Origin: Comamonas granuli NBRC 101663 | GTDB lineage: Bacteria > Pseudomonadota > Gammaproteobacteria > Burkholderiales > Burkholderiaceae_C | Assembly (NCBI RefSeq): GCF_000739995.1 | Contig: NZ_BBJX01000001.1 | Location: 248,001-312,000 of the forward strand | Length of the DNA: 64,000 nucleotides | Direction: 5' to 3' | Part shown: piece after piece, positions 57,608-64,000 of the stretch | Numbering within the stretch: position 1 is the stretch's first letter | Layout of the letters: each line of letters begins with the position of its first letter | Position numbers and translations under genes: made by a program | The notes under the pieces: generated by a model | Told to the model about the DNA's origin: nothing | The model's database searches: none | What the model saw: the letters and a program-made list of their open reading frames with translations, nothing else

Positions 57608-58555
57608 GTGATCCTGCGCCACTCCTTCATCCCCCAGAACAACCAGCGCCTGGCGCACCTGTGCGGTCCGGCCGACGTGCACCTGCGCACCATCGAGGCG
57701 GCGCTGCAGGTCTCCATCGGCCACCGCCACGGCCAGTTCAAGGTGGACGGGCCCAAGGCCCGCGCCACGCAGGCCATGGAGCTGCTGCAGGCGCTGTATG
57801 AGCAGGCCGACCGGCCCATCAAGGAGGAGCATGTGCAGCTCATGCTGGCCGGCGACAGCGCCCTGCGCGAGGACGCGGACGGCGCGCTCGTGCTGCACAC
57901 GCGCCGCGCCGACCTGCGCGCGCGCACGCCCAACCAGAGCGTGTACCTGGAGAACATCGCCACGCACGACATCAGCTTCGGCATCGGGCCTGCGGGCACG
58001 GGCAAGACCTATCTGGCCGTGGCCTGTGCGGTCGATGCGCTCGAGCGCGCCAGCGTGCAGCGCATCGTGCTCACGCGCCCGGCCGTCGAGGCCGGCGAGC
58101 GCCTGGGCTTTCTGCCGGGCGACCTGACGCAGAAGGTCGATCCCTACCTGCGCCCGCTGTACGACGCGCTGTACGAGCTCATGGGCTTCGACCGCGTGCA
58201 GAAAGCCTTCGAGCGCAATGCGCTGGAGATCGCGCCGCTGGCCTTCATGCGCGGGCGCACGCTGAACAACGCCTTCGTCATCCTCGACGAAGCGCAGAAC
58301 ACCACGCCCGAGCAGATGAAGATGTTCCTCACGCGCATCGGCTTCGGCGCCAAGGCCGTGGTGACGGGCGACGTGAGCCAGATCGACCTGCCCAAGGGCG
58401 CCCTGAGCGGCCTGGTCGACGCCGAGCGCGTGCTCCGGCGCGTCAAGGGCATCGCCTTCACCCACTTCAACAGCCAGGACGTGGTGCGCCACCCGCTGGT
58501 GGCGCGCATCGTGGACGCCTACGACGCACAGCGCAGCCGCCGCAGCCCGGCCTGA
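57608..58555 (+). CDS. phoH: PhoH-like ATPase
   Basis: 315 residues. Walker [12 protein letters not shown] at about 120-130, then [16 protein letters not shown] and Walker [15 protein letters not shown]. This is the YbeZ-type PhoH ATPase associated with YbeY and RNA/ribosome maintenance. The start appears to be a GTG at 57608; no suitable ATG exists at the conserved N-terminus. The next gene is ybeY, as is usual. Confidence 0.92.
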   Translation: MILRHSFIPQNNQRLAHLCGPADVHLRTIEAALQVSIGHRHGQFKVDGPKARATQAMELLQALYEQADRPIKEEHVQLMLAGDSALREDADGALVLHTRRADLRARTPNQSVYLENIATHDISFGIGPAGTGKTYLAVACAVDALERASVQRIVLTRPAVEAGERLGFLPGDLTQKVDPYLRPLYDALYELMGFDRVQKAFERNALEIAPLAFMRGRTLNNAFVILDEAQNTTPEQMKMFLTRIGFGAKAVVTGDVSQIDLPKGALSGLVDAERVLRRVKGIAFTHFNSQDVVRHPLVARIVDAYDAQRSRRSPA

Positions 58556-58562
58556 ACGCAAA

Positions 58563-58619
58563 ATACTATTGTTTTGATAGCTGGTAGCGCTTGATGTACG
58601 GGCGCTGGAGGCCAAAATG
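58563..58619 (+). repeat. short dispersed repeat carrying the ybeY start
   Basis: Full copy: TTGTTTTGATAGCTGGTAGC, then GGGCGCTGGAGGCCAAAATG. The ybeY ATG is formed by its last bases, and AGCGCTTG/GGGCGCT form its internal weak stem. Confidence 0.75.
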
Positions 58620-59075
58620 GCTTTGAATCACCTCACGCTCTCCCTGCAGTTTGCCCGCACCGAGGACACGGCGGCCCACCGCGCCGTGCTGCCGCGCCAC
58701 AAGGTCGCGCGCTGGATACGCCACGCGCTCAGCGCGGACGCCGAGATCACCGTGCGCATCGTCGGCGAGGACGAGGGCCGCCAGCTCAACCGCGACTACC
58801 GCCACAAGGACTACGCCACCAACGTGCTCACCTTCGACTACCAGCAGGCGCCCACGGTCCTGGCCGACCTGGTGCTGTGCGCCCCGGTGGTCGAGCGCGA
58901 GGCGCGCGCGCAGAACAAGACGCTGGAGGAGCACTACGCCCACCTGCTGGTGCACGGCACCCTGCACGCCCAGGGCTGGGACCACGAGACCAGCGAGGAG
59001 GACGCGCAGGAGATGGAGGCCTACGAGAGCGCCATCCTGCGCGAGCTGGGGTTTGCCGACCCCTACGCCGCCTGA
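58617..59075 (+). CDS. ybeY: endoribonuclease YbeY
   Basis: 152 residues. Zinc-binding [12 protein letters not shown] motif, and [21 protein letters not shown]. It functions in 16S rRNA 3' maturation and 70S ribosome quality control, often with PhoH/YbeZ. The start codon lies at the edge of a dispersed repeat, whose GGAGG (58607-58611) may serve as the ribosome binding site. Confidence 0.94.
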   Translation: MALNHLTLSLQFARTEDTAAHRAVLPRHKVARWIRHALSADAEITVRIVGEDEGRQLNRDYRHKDYATNVLTFDYQQAPTVLADLVLCAPVVEREARAQNKTLEEHYAHLLVHGTLHAQGWDHETSEEDAQEMEAYESAILRELGFADPYAA

Positions 59076-59203
59076 GCCGCCCCGGCCCCGCGCGCACGGC
59101 GCCAAGGCTGCGCCGCGGGCAAAACACCTTTGCCTGAAACGGCCCTGCTGGGCCGCCTAAGATCGGCCCGGTTTCCCGCGCTCTTCTTGTTCCCCACTGC
59201 CCC

Positions 59204-59956
59204 ATGACCGACACCCTCCTGCTGCTCGTTGCTGCCTTCGTCGCCGGCGCCCTCAACGCCGTCGCCGGGGGCGGCAGCTTTCTGACCCTGCCTACGCTCG
59301 TCTTCACCGGCATGCCGCCCGTGGCCGCCAACGCCACGGGCACGGTGGCGCTGCTGCCGGGCTACATGGCCGGGGCCTGGGGCTTTCGCGAGGACATGGC
59401 GCCGCCGCCGGGCCTGTCGATGCGCTCGGTGGTGCTGCTGTCGGTGGTGGGCGGCTCGCTGGGCGCGGCGCTGCTGCTGGTCACGCCCGATGCCACCTTC
59501 CGCAAGGTGGTGCCCTGGCTGCTGCTGGCGGCCACGGCGCTGTTCGCCTTCGGCCCGCAACTGCGCCAGTGGGCCGGCTCCGCGCAGCACGGCGGCGCCG
59601 CCTCGGCCTGGAAGGCGGGCCTGGGCATGCTGCTGGTGGCCGGCTATGGCGGCTACTTCAACGGCGGCCTGGGCATTTTGCTGCTCGCCCTGCTGGGCCT
59701 CCTGGGGCAGACACAGCTCAATGCCATGAACGGCATGAAGAACCTGGTCTCGGCGCTGCTCACCGCCATCGCCGTGGCCATTTACGCCGCCGGCGGCATC
59801 GTGCACTGGCAGGAGGCGCTGGTCATGATGCTGGCGGCCACCGCGGGCGGCTACGGCGGCGCGCGCGTGGCGCGCCGGCTGCCCGCCCCCGTGCTGCGCT
59901 GGGGCATCGTGGCGACGGGGCTGGTGATGGCCGGGCTGTTTTTCTGGAAACAGTAA
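59204..59956 (+). CDS. TSUP (TauE/SafE) family membrane transporter
   Basis: 250 residues with about eight helices in two halves. The first motif is GALNAVAGGGSFLTLPTLVF and the second NGGLGILLLALLG, a TSUP pattern. Such proteins export sulfite or organosulfonates; the substrate here is unknown. Immediately followed by a reversed dispersed repeat with a perfect hairpin. Confidence 0.88.
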   Translation: MTDTLLLLVAAFVAGALNAVAGGGSFLTLPTLVFTGMPPVAANATGTVALLPGYMAGAWGFREDMAPPPGLSMRSVVLLSVVGGSLGAALLLVTPDATFRKVVPWLLLAATALFAFGPQLRQWAGSAQHGGAASAWKAGLGMLLVAGYGGYFNGGLGILLLALLGLLGQTQLNAMNGMKNLVSALLTAIAVAIYAAGGIVHWQEALVMMLAATAGGYGGARVARRLPAPVLRWGIVATGLVMAGLFFWKQ

Positions 59957-60010
59957 GAAATCGGGCTGTAGCGCTTATCCAGTAAGCGCAGGCAGCTATC
60001 GTTTTTGATA
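59957..60010 (-). repeat. short dispersed repeat after TSUP gene (reverse)
   Basis: Reverse-oriented copy; its complement reads ACGATAGCTGCCTGCGCTTA, then TAAGCGCTACAGCCCGATTT. It starts at the base after the stop codon. Confidence 0.75.
59971..59989 (+). terminator. repeat-borne hairpin
   Basis: GCGCTTA-TCCAG-TAAGCGC, a perfect 7-base stem, lies 14 bases past the TSUP stop. A GTTTTTG run follows 11 bases later. It may end the phoH-ybeY-TSUP transcript. Confidence 0.5.
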
Positions 60011-60165
60011 CCTGCCGGCCGCTGCCCGCCCTGGCCGGCCGGCCTTGTCACGCGCAGTACACCCCTGCCCGGCAAGACTCGCGCCCGCGCAGTAGCATGC
60101 ATGGCAAGCGCGCGGCGCGCCCGGGGCGGCGCCGCGCATGCCCGTGAACCCCTGCAAGGAAAGCC

Positions 60166-61323
60166 ATGCTCAACTTCGAATTCCACAACCCCACCCGCAT
60201 CGTCTTCGGCCAGGGCAAGGTGGCCGACCTGGCGCGCCTGGTGCCGCCAGCGGCCCGGGTGCTGGTGCTCTACGGCGGCGAGAGCGCGCGGCGCACCGGC
60301 ACGCTGGCCGAAGTGCGCGCCGCCCTGGGCGAGCGCAGCGTGAGCGAGTTCGGCGGCATCGAGCCCAACCCCAGCTACGAGACGCTGATGCGCGCCGTGG
60401 CGCAGGTGCGCGCCGAGAACATCGACTACCTGCTCGCCGTGGGCGGCGGCTCCGTCATCGACGGCACCAAGTTCGTGGCTGCCGCCGCCTGCTTTGACGG
60501 CGAGCCCTGGGATATCCTGCTGCAGCGCGGGCGCAATGTGCAGCGCGCCCTGCCGCTGGCCAGCGTGCTCACGCTGCCCGCCACGGGTTCGGAGATGAAC
60601 AACGGCGGCGTGGTCACACGCAAGGCCACGCAGGCCAAGCTGTCGTTCTCCAGCGCGCACTGCTTCCCGCAGTTCTCCGTGCTCGACCCGACCAAGACCT
60701 ACACCCTGCCGCGCGAGCAGATCGCCAACGGCCTGGTGGACGCCTACGTGCACATCATGGAGCAGTACCTCACCTACCCCGTGCAGGCGCGCCCGCAGGA
60801 CCGCTTTGCCGAGGGCCTGCTGCAGACGCTGGTGGAAATCGCCCCCGGCGCACTGGCCGAGCCGCCCGACTACGACCACCGCGCCAACCTCATGTGGACA
60901 GCCACGCTGGCGCTCAACGGCCTGATCGGCGCGGGCGTGCCGCAGGACTGGGCCACGCACATGATCGGCCACGAGCTCACCGCCCTCTACGGCATCGACC
61001 ACGCGCGCACGCTGGCCATCGTGCTGCCCTCGCTCATGCAGTCGCAGCGCGCGGCCAAGCGCGACAAGCTGCTGCAGTACGCCGAGCGCGTCTGGCACGT
61101 CAGCGCTGGCAGCGAGGACGAGCGCATCGACGCCGCCATCACGCACACGCGCGCCTTCTTCGAGAGCGTGGGCATCCCCACGCGCCTGTCGGCCTACGGC
61201 CTGGGGCGCGAGGCCGTGGACGCCGTGGTGGCGCAGCTCACGGCGCACGGCATGCTCAAGCTGGGCGAGCACCGCGCCATCACGCCCGAAGTCAGCCGCG
61301 CCATCCTCGAAGCGGCGCTCTGA
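60166..61323 (+). CDS. yqhD: NADPH-dependent iron/zinc alcohol dehydrogenase YqhD
   Basis: 385 residues, against 387 in E. coli YqhD. Nucleotide loop VGGGSVIDGTKF at about 92-103; metal ligands Asp192, His196, His269 and His279 (GLVDAYVH, IGHELTALYGIDHA). It reduces short-chain aldehydes formed by lipid peroxidation or fermentation. AAGGAAA precedes the ATG. Next to a stress protein gene. Confidence 0.92.
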   Translation: MLNFEFHNPTRIVFGQGKVADLARLVPPAARVLVLYGGESARRTGTLAEVRAALGERSVSEFGGIEPNPSYETLMRAVAQVRAENIDYLLAVGGGSVIDGTKFVAAAACFDGEPWDILLQRGRNVQRALPLASVLTLPATGSEMNNGGVVTRKATQAKLSFSSAHCFPQFSVLDPTKTYTLPREQIANGLVDAYVHIMEQYLTYPVQARPQDRFAEGLLQTLVEIAPGALAEPPDYDHRANLMWTATLALNGLIGAGVPQDWATHMIGHELTALYGIDHARTLAIVLPSLMQSQRAAKRDKLLQYAERVWHVSAGSEDERIDAAITHTRAFFESVGIPTRLSAYGLGREAVDAVVAQLTAHGMLKLGEHRAITPEVSRAILEAAL

Positions 61324-61406
61324 CCGGCGTCCATTGCGGCGCGGGGGCGGTTCTGCTATCGTGATCCGGGGCGCCCATGCGCCCTTGGCTTGCGAAGGAG
61401 GCCGAC

Positions 61407-61859
61407 ATGTACCAACGCATCCTCGTTCCGGTGGACGGCAGTCCCACCTCCCTCCAGGGGCTGGCAGAAGCCATCCGCCTCGCGCAGACCACGGGCGGCC
61501 AGATCCGCGTGCTGCACATGGTGGACACCCTCTCCATCGCCATGGCCGTAGGGGCCTATGCCATCAGCGCCGACGTGCTCGACCAGTTGCGCGCCGACGG
61601 CGAGCAAATCCTGCAGGACGCGCGCGCCCAGGCGGTGGCGGCCGGCGTGGCCGCCGACACCGTGCTGGACGACGGCGTGCACGGCCACCTGGCCGACCGC
61701 GTGGCCGAACAGGTGCGCACCTGGCCCGCCGACGTGGTGGTGCTGGGCACGCATGGCCGGCGCGGCGTGGGCCGCCTGCTGCTGGGCAGCGACGCCGAGC
61801 AGGTGCTGCGCACCACGCGCGTGCCGGTGCTGCTGGTGCGCGGGCAAGAAGCGCCGTGA
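61407..61859 (+). CDS. universal stress protein (UspA family)
   Basis: 150 residues. The start MYQRILVPVDGS and the ATP-binding G-2x-G-9x-G-S motif (GTHGRRGVGRLLLGS) are present, so it belongs to the ATP-binding class. AAGGAGG precedes ATG 61407. The stop overlaps the next gene's GTG by four bases (GTGA). Confidence 0.93.
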   Translation: MYQRILVPVDGSPTSLQGLAEAIRLAQTTGGQIRVLHMVDTLSIAMAVGAYAISADVLDQLRADGEQILQDARAQAVAAGVAADTVLDDGVHGHLADRVAEQVRTWPADVVVLGTHGRRGVGRLLLGSDAEQVLRTTRVPVLLVRGQEAP

Positions 61860-62428
61860 CCGCCGAGCGCCCGCCCGGCCAGCGCACCTGCCTGTACGGC
61901 ACCACGGCGCTGGGCACGGTCATGGACCGCATGGCGCGCCAGGCCGCGGGGCTGCTGGCGGACCACGAGCGCGTCGCCGTGGTCGGCATCCTGCGCCGGG
62001 GCGCACCGCTGGCCGAGCGCCTGACCGCGCTCATGGTGCGCCGCTACGGCCTGCGCATGCCGCTGCGGCTGGACCTGTCCGTCAAGCGCTACGCCGACGA
62101 CCTGACCCTGCTGCACCCGCAGACCCAGCTCACCGAAGACGCCCGCCACGCCGCCATCGACCTCGCCGGCCATGCGCTGCTGGTCGTCGATGACGTGCTC
62201 TACACGGGCCACTCCCTGCTGCGGGTGCTCGAATACCTCGCGCGCAAGCAGCCCGCGGAGATCCGCGTGGCCGTGCTGGCCGACCGCGGCGTCGCGCGCC
62301 TGCCGCTGCATGCGGACATCGTCGGCATGCGGCTGGACATCGCCCCCGGGGACGTGATCGAGTGCAACGTCCCGCCCTACGAGGACGAATTCAAGATCGA
62401 GCTGCTGCAATTGCAGCACAGCGCGTGA
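61856..62428 (+). CDS. PyrR-like phosphoribosyltransferase
   Basis: 190 residues. The PRPP-binding motif LLVVDDVLYTGHSLL lies at about 103-117, and the type I PRT fold includes SVKRYADDL. It resembles PyrR, the uracil phosphoribosyltransferase and attenuation regulator, but no pyr genes are near. Translation appears to start at a GTG overlapping the uspA stop, so both are coupled. Confidence 0.8.
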   Translation: MTAERPPGQRTCLYGTTALGTVMDRMARQAAGLLADHERVAVVGILRRGAPLAERLTALMVRRYGLRMPLRLDLSVKRYADDLTLLHPQTQLTEDARHAAIDLAGHALLVVDDVLYTGHSLLRVLEYLARKQPAEIRVAVLADRGVARLPLHADIVGMRLDIAPGDVIECNVPPYEDEFKIELLQLQHSA

Positions 62429-62466
62429 GCCGGCCGGCCGCGCGCAGGCCATGAAAGGGGACTGCC

Positions 62467-63090
62467 ATGTTCCAGGATCGCAGCGACGCCGCCCGCCGCC
62501 TGGCGGCCAGCCTGCAGGCCTGCGCCGGCCAGAAACCGCTGGTGCTGGCCATCCCGCGCGGCGCCGTGCCCATGGGGCGCATCATTGCGCAACAGCTCGG
62601 CGGCGAGCTCGATGTGGTGCTGGTGCGCAAGCTGCACGCCCCCTTCCAGCCCGAGCTGGCCGTGGGCGCAGTGGACGAGAGCGGCTGGACCTACACCGTG
62701 CCGCAGGCCGAACGGGTGGGCGCCGACGCCGCCTACCTGGCCCAGGAGACGCGCACCCAGATGCAGGCCCTGCGCGCGCGCCGCGCGCTCTACAGGCCCG
62801 TGCGCACGCCCATCGACCCGGCCGGGCGCACGGTCATCGTGGTCGATGACGGGTTGGCCACCGGCGCCACCATGGTGGCCGCGCTGCACGGCCTGCGCGC
62901 GCGGCACCCGGCGCGGCTCATCTGCGCCGTACCGGTGGCCTCGCGCGAGGCCCTGGCCCTGGTCCGCCCCCTGGCCGACGAGGTGGTGTGCCTGGAGGTG
63001 CCGCCCGACTTCGCCGCCGTGGGGCAGTTCTACCGCGACTTTGCGCAGGTCGAGGACAGCGAGGTCGTCCGGCTGCTGGCGGGCGCTTGA
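62467..63090 (+). CDS. phosphoribosyltransferase-domain protein
   Basis: 207 residues. The PRPP motif VIVVDDGLATGATM lies at about 122-135, with the N-terminal flexible-loop part PLVLAIPRGAVPMG. It belongs to a type I PRT family often found next to stress proteins or dienelactone hydrolase; the base accepted is unknown. It starts 38 bases after the PyrR-like gene. Confidence 0.85.
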   Translation: MFQDRSDAARRLAASLQACAGQKPLVLAIPRGAVPMGRIIAQQLGGELDVVLVRKLHAPFQPELAVGAVDESGWTYTVPQAERVGADAAYLAQETRTQMQALRARRALYRPVRTPIDPAGRTVIVVDDGLATGATMVAALHGLRARHPARLICAVPVASREALALVRPLADEVVCLEVPPDFAAVGQFYRDFAQVEDSEVVRLLAGA

Positions 63091-63149
63091 GAGCCACCGC
63101 CGATGGCGCTGTCCCCCTGGAGGGAAGACACACTGCGGCTCAGGGGATG

Positions 63150-63620
63150 TCAGTGATGATGCCCATGCCCGCCATGCACATGGCGGTGGGCGATTTCCTC
63201 GGCCGTGGCGCTGCGCACTTCCGTCACCTTGCAGCTAAAGCGCAGCGCCTGGCCGGCCAGCGGGTGGTTGCCGTCGAGGTGCACCTCGGGACCCTTGATC
63301 TTCACCACGTTGAACACCTGGGGCTGGCCGTCGTTGCCCACGCCCTGGAGCTGGCCGCCCACCTTCACGCCGGGCGGGAACTCGCTCTTGGGGATGGTGC
63401 GCACCAGGCTCTCGTCGCGCGCGCCGAAGGCGTCCTCCACGGCCAGGTCCAGCGTGGTGGCGAAGCCGGCGGCCTGGCCTTCGAGCGCGGCCTCCACCTT
63501 GGGGAAGATGTTCTCGTAGCCGCCGTGCAGGTAGGCAAGGTTGCCCGCGTCGAGCGGCTTGCCCTGGGGCGTGGTCAGCTTGTAGCTGATGGTGACGGCG
63601 GTGTCTTTGCTGATGTTCAT
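63150..63620 (-). CDS. slyD: FKBP-type peptidyl-prolyl isomerase SlyD
   Basis: 156 residues. FKBP part at about 1-70 with an inserted IF chaperone domain (about 70-125), and a short histidine-rich tail (HRHVHGGHGHHH) for nickel binding. The tail is much shorter than in E. coli. Conserved start: VTISYKLTTPQGKPLD. Confidence 0.92.
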   Translation of the reverse strand: MNISKDTAVTISYKLTTPQGKPLDAGNLAYLHGGYENIFPKVEAALEGQAAGFATTLDLAVEDAFGARDESLVRTIPKSEFPPGVKVGGQLQGVGNDGQPQVFNVVKIKGPEVHLDGNHPLAGQALRFSCKVTEVRSATAEEIAHRHVHGGHGHHH

Positions 63621-63670
63621 GCGGCGCTTTCTCTAGAAACCGGTTCTGAGGGCAAAGACGGGATTGTCCC

Positions 63671-64000
63671 TCACGGCAGGCTCTCGGCCGCCTCGCCGGG
63701 ATAGCGCGCGAAGCGCCGTGCCGTGCCGCCATGCACCGGGTCGCCGGCGGGCCAGGGCCAGCCGCCGAACTGCGTGCGCCGGTAGTCCTGCATGGCCTGC
63801 AGGATCTCCTGCTGCGTGTTCATGACGAAGGGGCCGTACTGCGCCACCGGCTCGGCGATGGGGCGGCCCTGCAGCAGCAGGCATTCCACGGGCGTGCCGC
63901 CGGTGTTCTCCAGCATCCAGTCCTGGCCCGCCACCAATTCCAGCGCGGCGTGCGCCGCCACATCCTGCGGGCCCACGCGCAGGCCCGCGCCCACGAAGTA
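63671..64000 (-). CDS. pirin family protein (partial, C-terminal part)
   Basis: C-terminal 109 residues; the start lies beyond the right edge. The second cupin and tail PVAQYGPFVMNTQQEILQAM followed by DYRRTQFGGWPW are typical of bacterial pirins. The metal-binding N-terminal cupin cannot be seen. Pirins may have quercetin dioxygenase or regulatory roles. Confidence 0.85.
   Translation of the reverse strand, partial: YFVGAGLRVGPQDVAAHAALELVAGQDWMLENTGGTPVECLLLQGRPIAEPVAQYGPFVMNTQQEILQAMQDYRRTQFGGWPWPAGDPVHGGTARRFARYPGEAAESLP

Overview
The window is dense, GC-rich DNA with about 68 protein genes, no gene-free stretch over 300 bases and no rRNA, tRNA, CRISPR, phage or transposase that I could see. 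Gene content points to a betaproteobacterium of the Comamonadaceae (Acidovorax / Alicycliphilus / Diaphorobacter-like): ruvBA, phoH-ybeY, phenylalanine hydroxylase, a TRAP/fumarylacetoacetase operon, DUF4148, and a denitrification haem d1 cluster. This placement is inferred from gene content and from short dispersed repeats I associate with this family; no search was run.

Layout. 0-3.7 kb: fabB (cut by the left edge), fabA, lnt and corC on the minus strand. 3.9-7.5 kb: a chemoreceptor, a secreted chalcone-isomerase-like protein, a GNAT acetyltransferase and an Lrp/AsnC regulator. 7.6-9.6 kb: secreted lipase with its foldase. 9.7-11.9 kb: 4-hydroxyphenylpyruvate dioxygenase and phenylalanine 4-hydroxylase. 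12-21.6 kb: housekeeping genes (fadD-like ligase, metallo-hydrolase, msrA, lytic transglycosylase, 5-formyl-THF cycloligase, ChaC, WrbA). 21.8-26.5 kb: PaaX-type regulator with an AidB-like acyl-CoA dehydrogenase, a GST, a phosphoesterase. 26.5-31.2 kb: cca, trxC, MidA-like methyltransferase, and a pteridine cluster with an SDR and two tandem folB paralogues. 31.2-38.4 kb: a GGDEF-EAL sensor protein, ttcA, a phosphoglycerate-mutase-like phosphatase, an odd PLP fold-III enzyme, YhhN. 38.4-44.7 kb: an operon VOC - TRAP (Q, M, P) - fumarylacetoacetase - maleylacetoacetate isomerase with a divergent LysR regulator. 44.7-52.1 kb: nirE facing away from the tightly overlapped operon nirC-nirF-nirDL-nirG-nirH-nirJ-nirN, with a long palindrome containing a Dnr/Nnr-type box between them. 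52.3-57.5 kb: RidA, a MacB/Lol-like export system translationally coupled to ruvAB. 57.6-64 kb: phoH, ybeY, TSUP exporter, yqhD, universal stress protein, two phosphoribosyltransferases, slyD and a partial pirin.

How genes fit together: phhA and hppD feed tyrosine to homogentisate, and the distant fah/maiA pair could finish that route, but no homogentisate dioxygenase is present here. The nir operon encodes the whole conversion of uroporphyrinogen III to haem d1, while the enzyme that uses it, NirS, is not in the window. The most interesting non-gene signal is a family of short degenerate repeats found between genes, at start codons, and inside coding sequences in one fixed open frame. Other points worth a second look are a PLP fold-III enzyme lacking its Schiff-base lysine, a motif shared by the Lrp-type regulator and hppD, and a 49-base perfectly conserved intergenic element.
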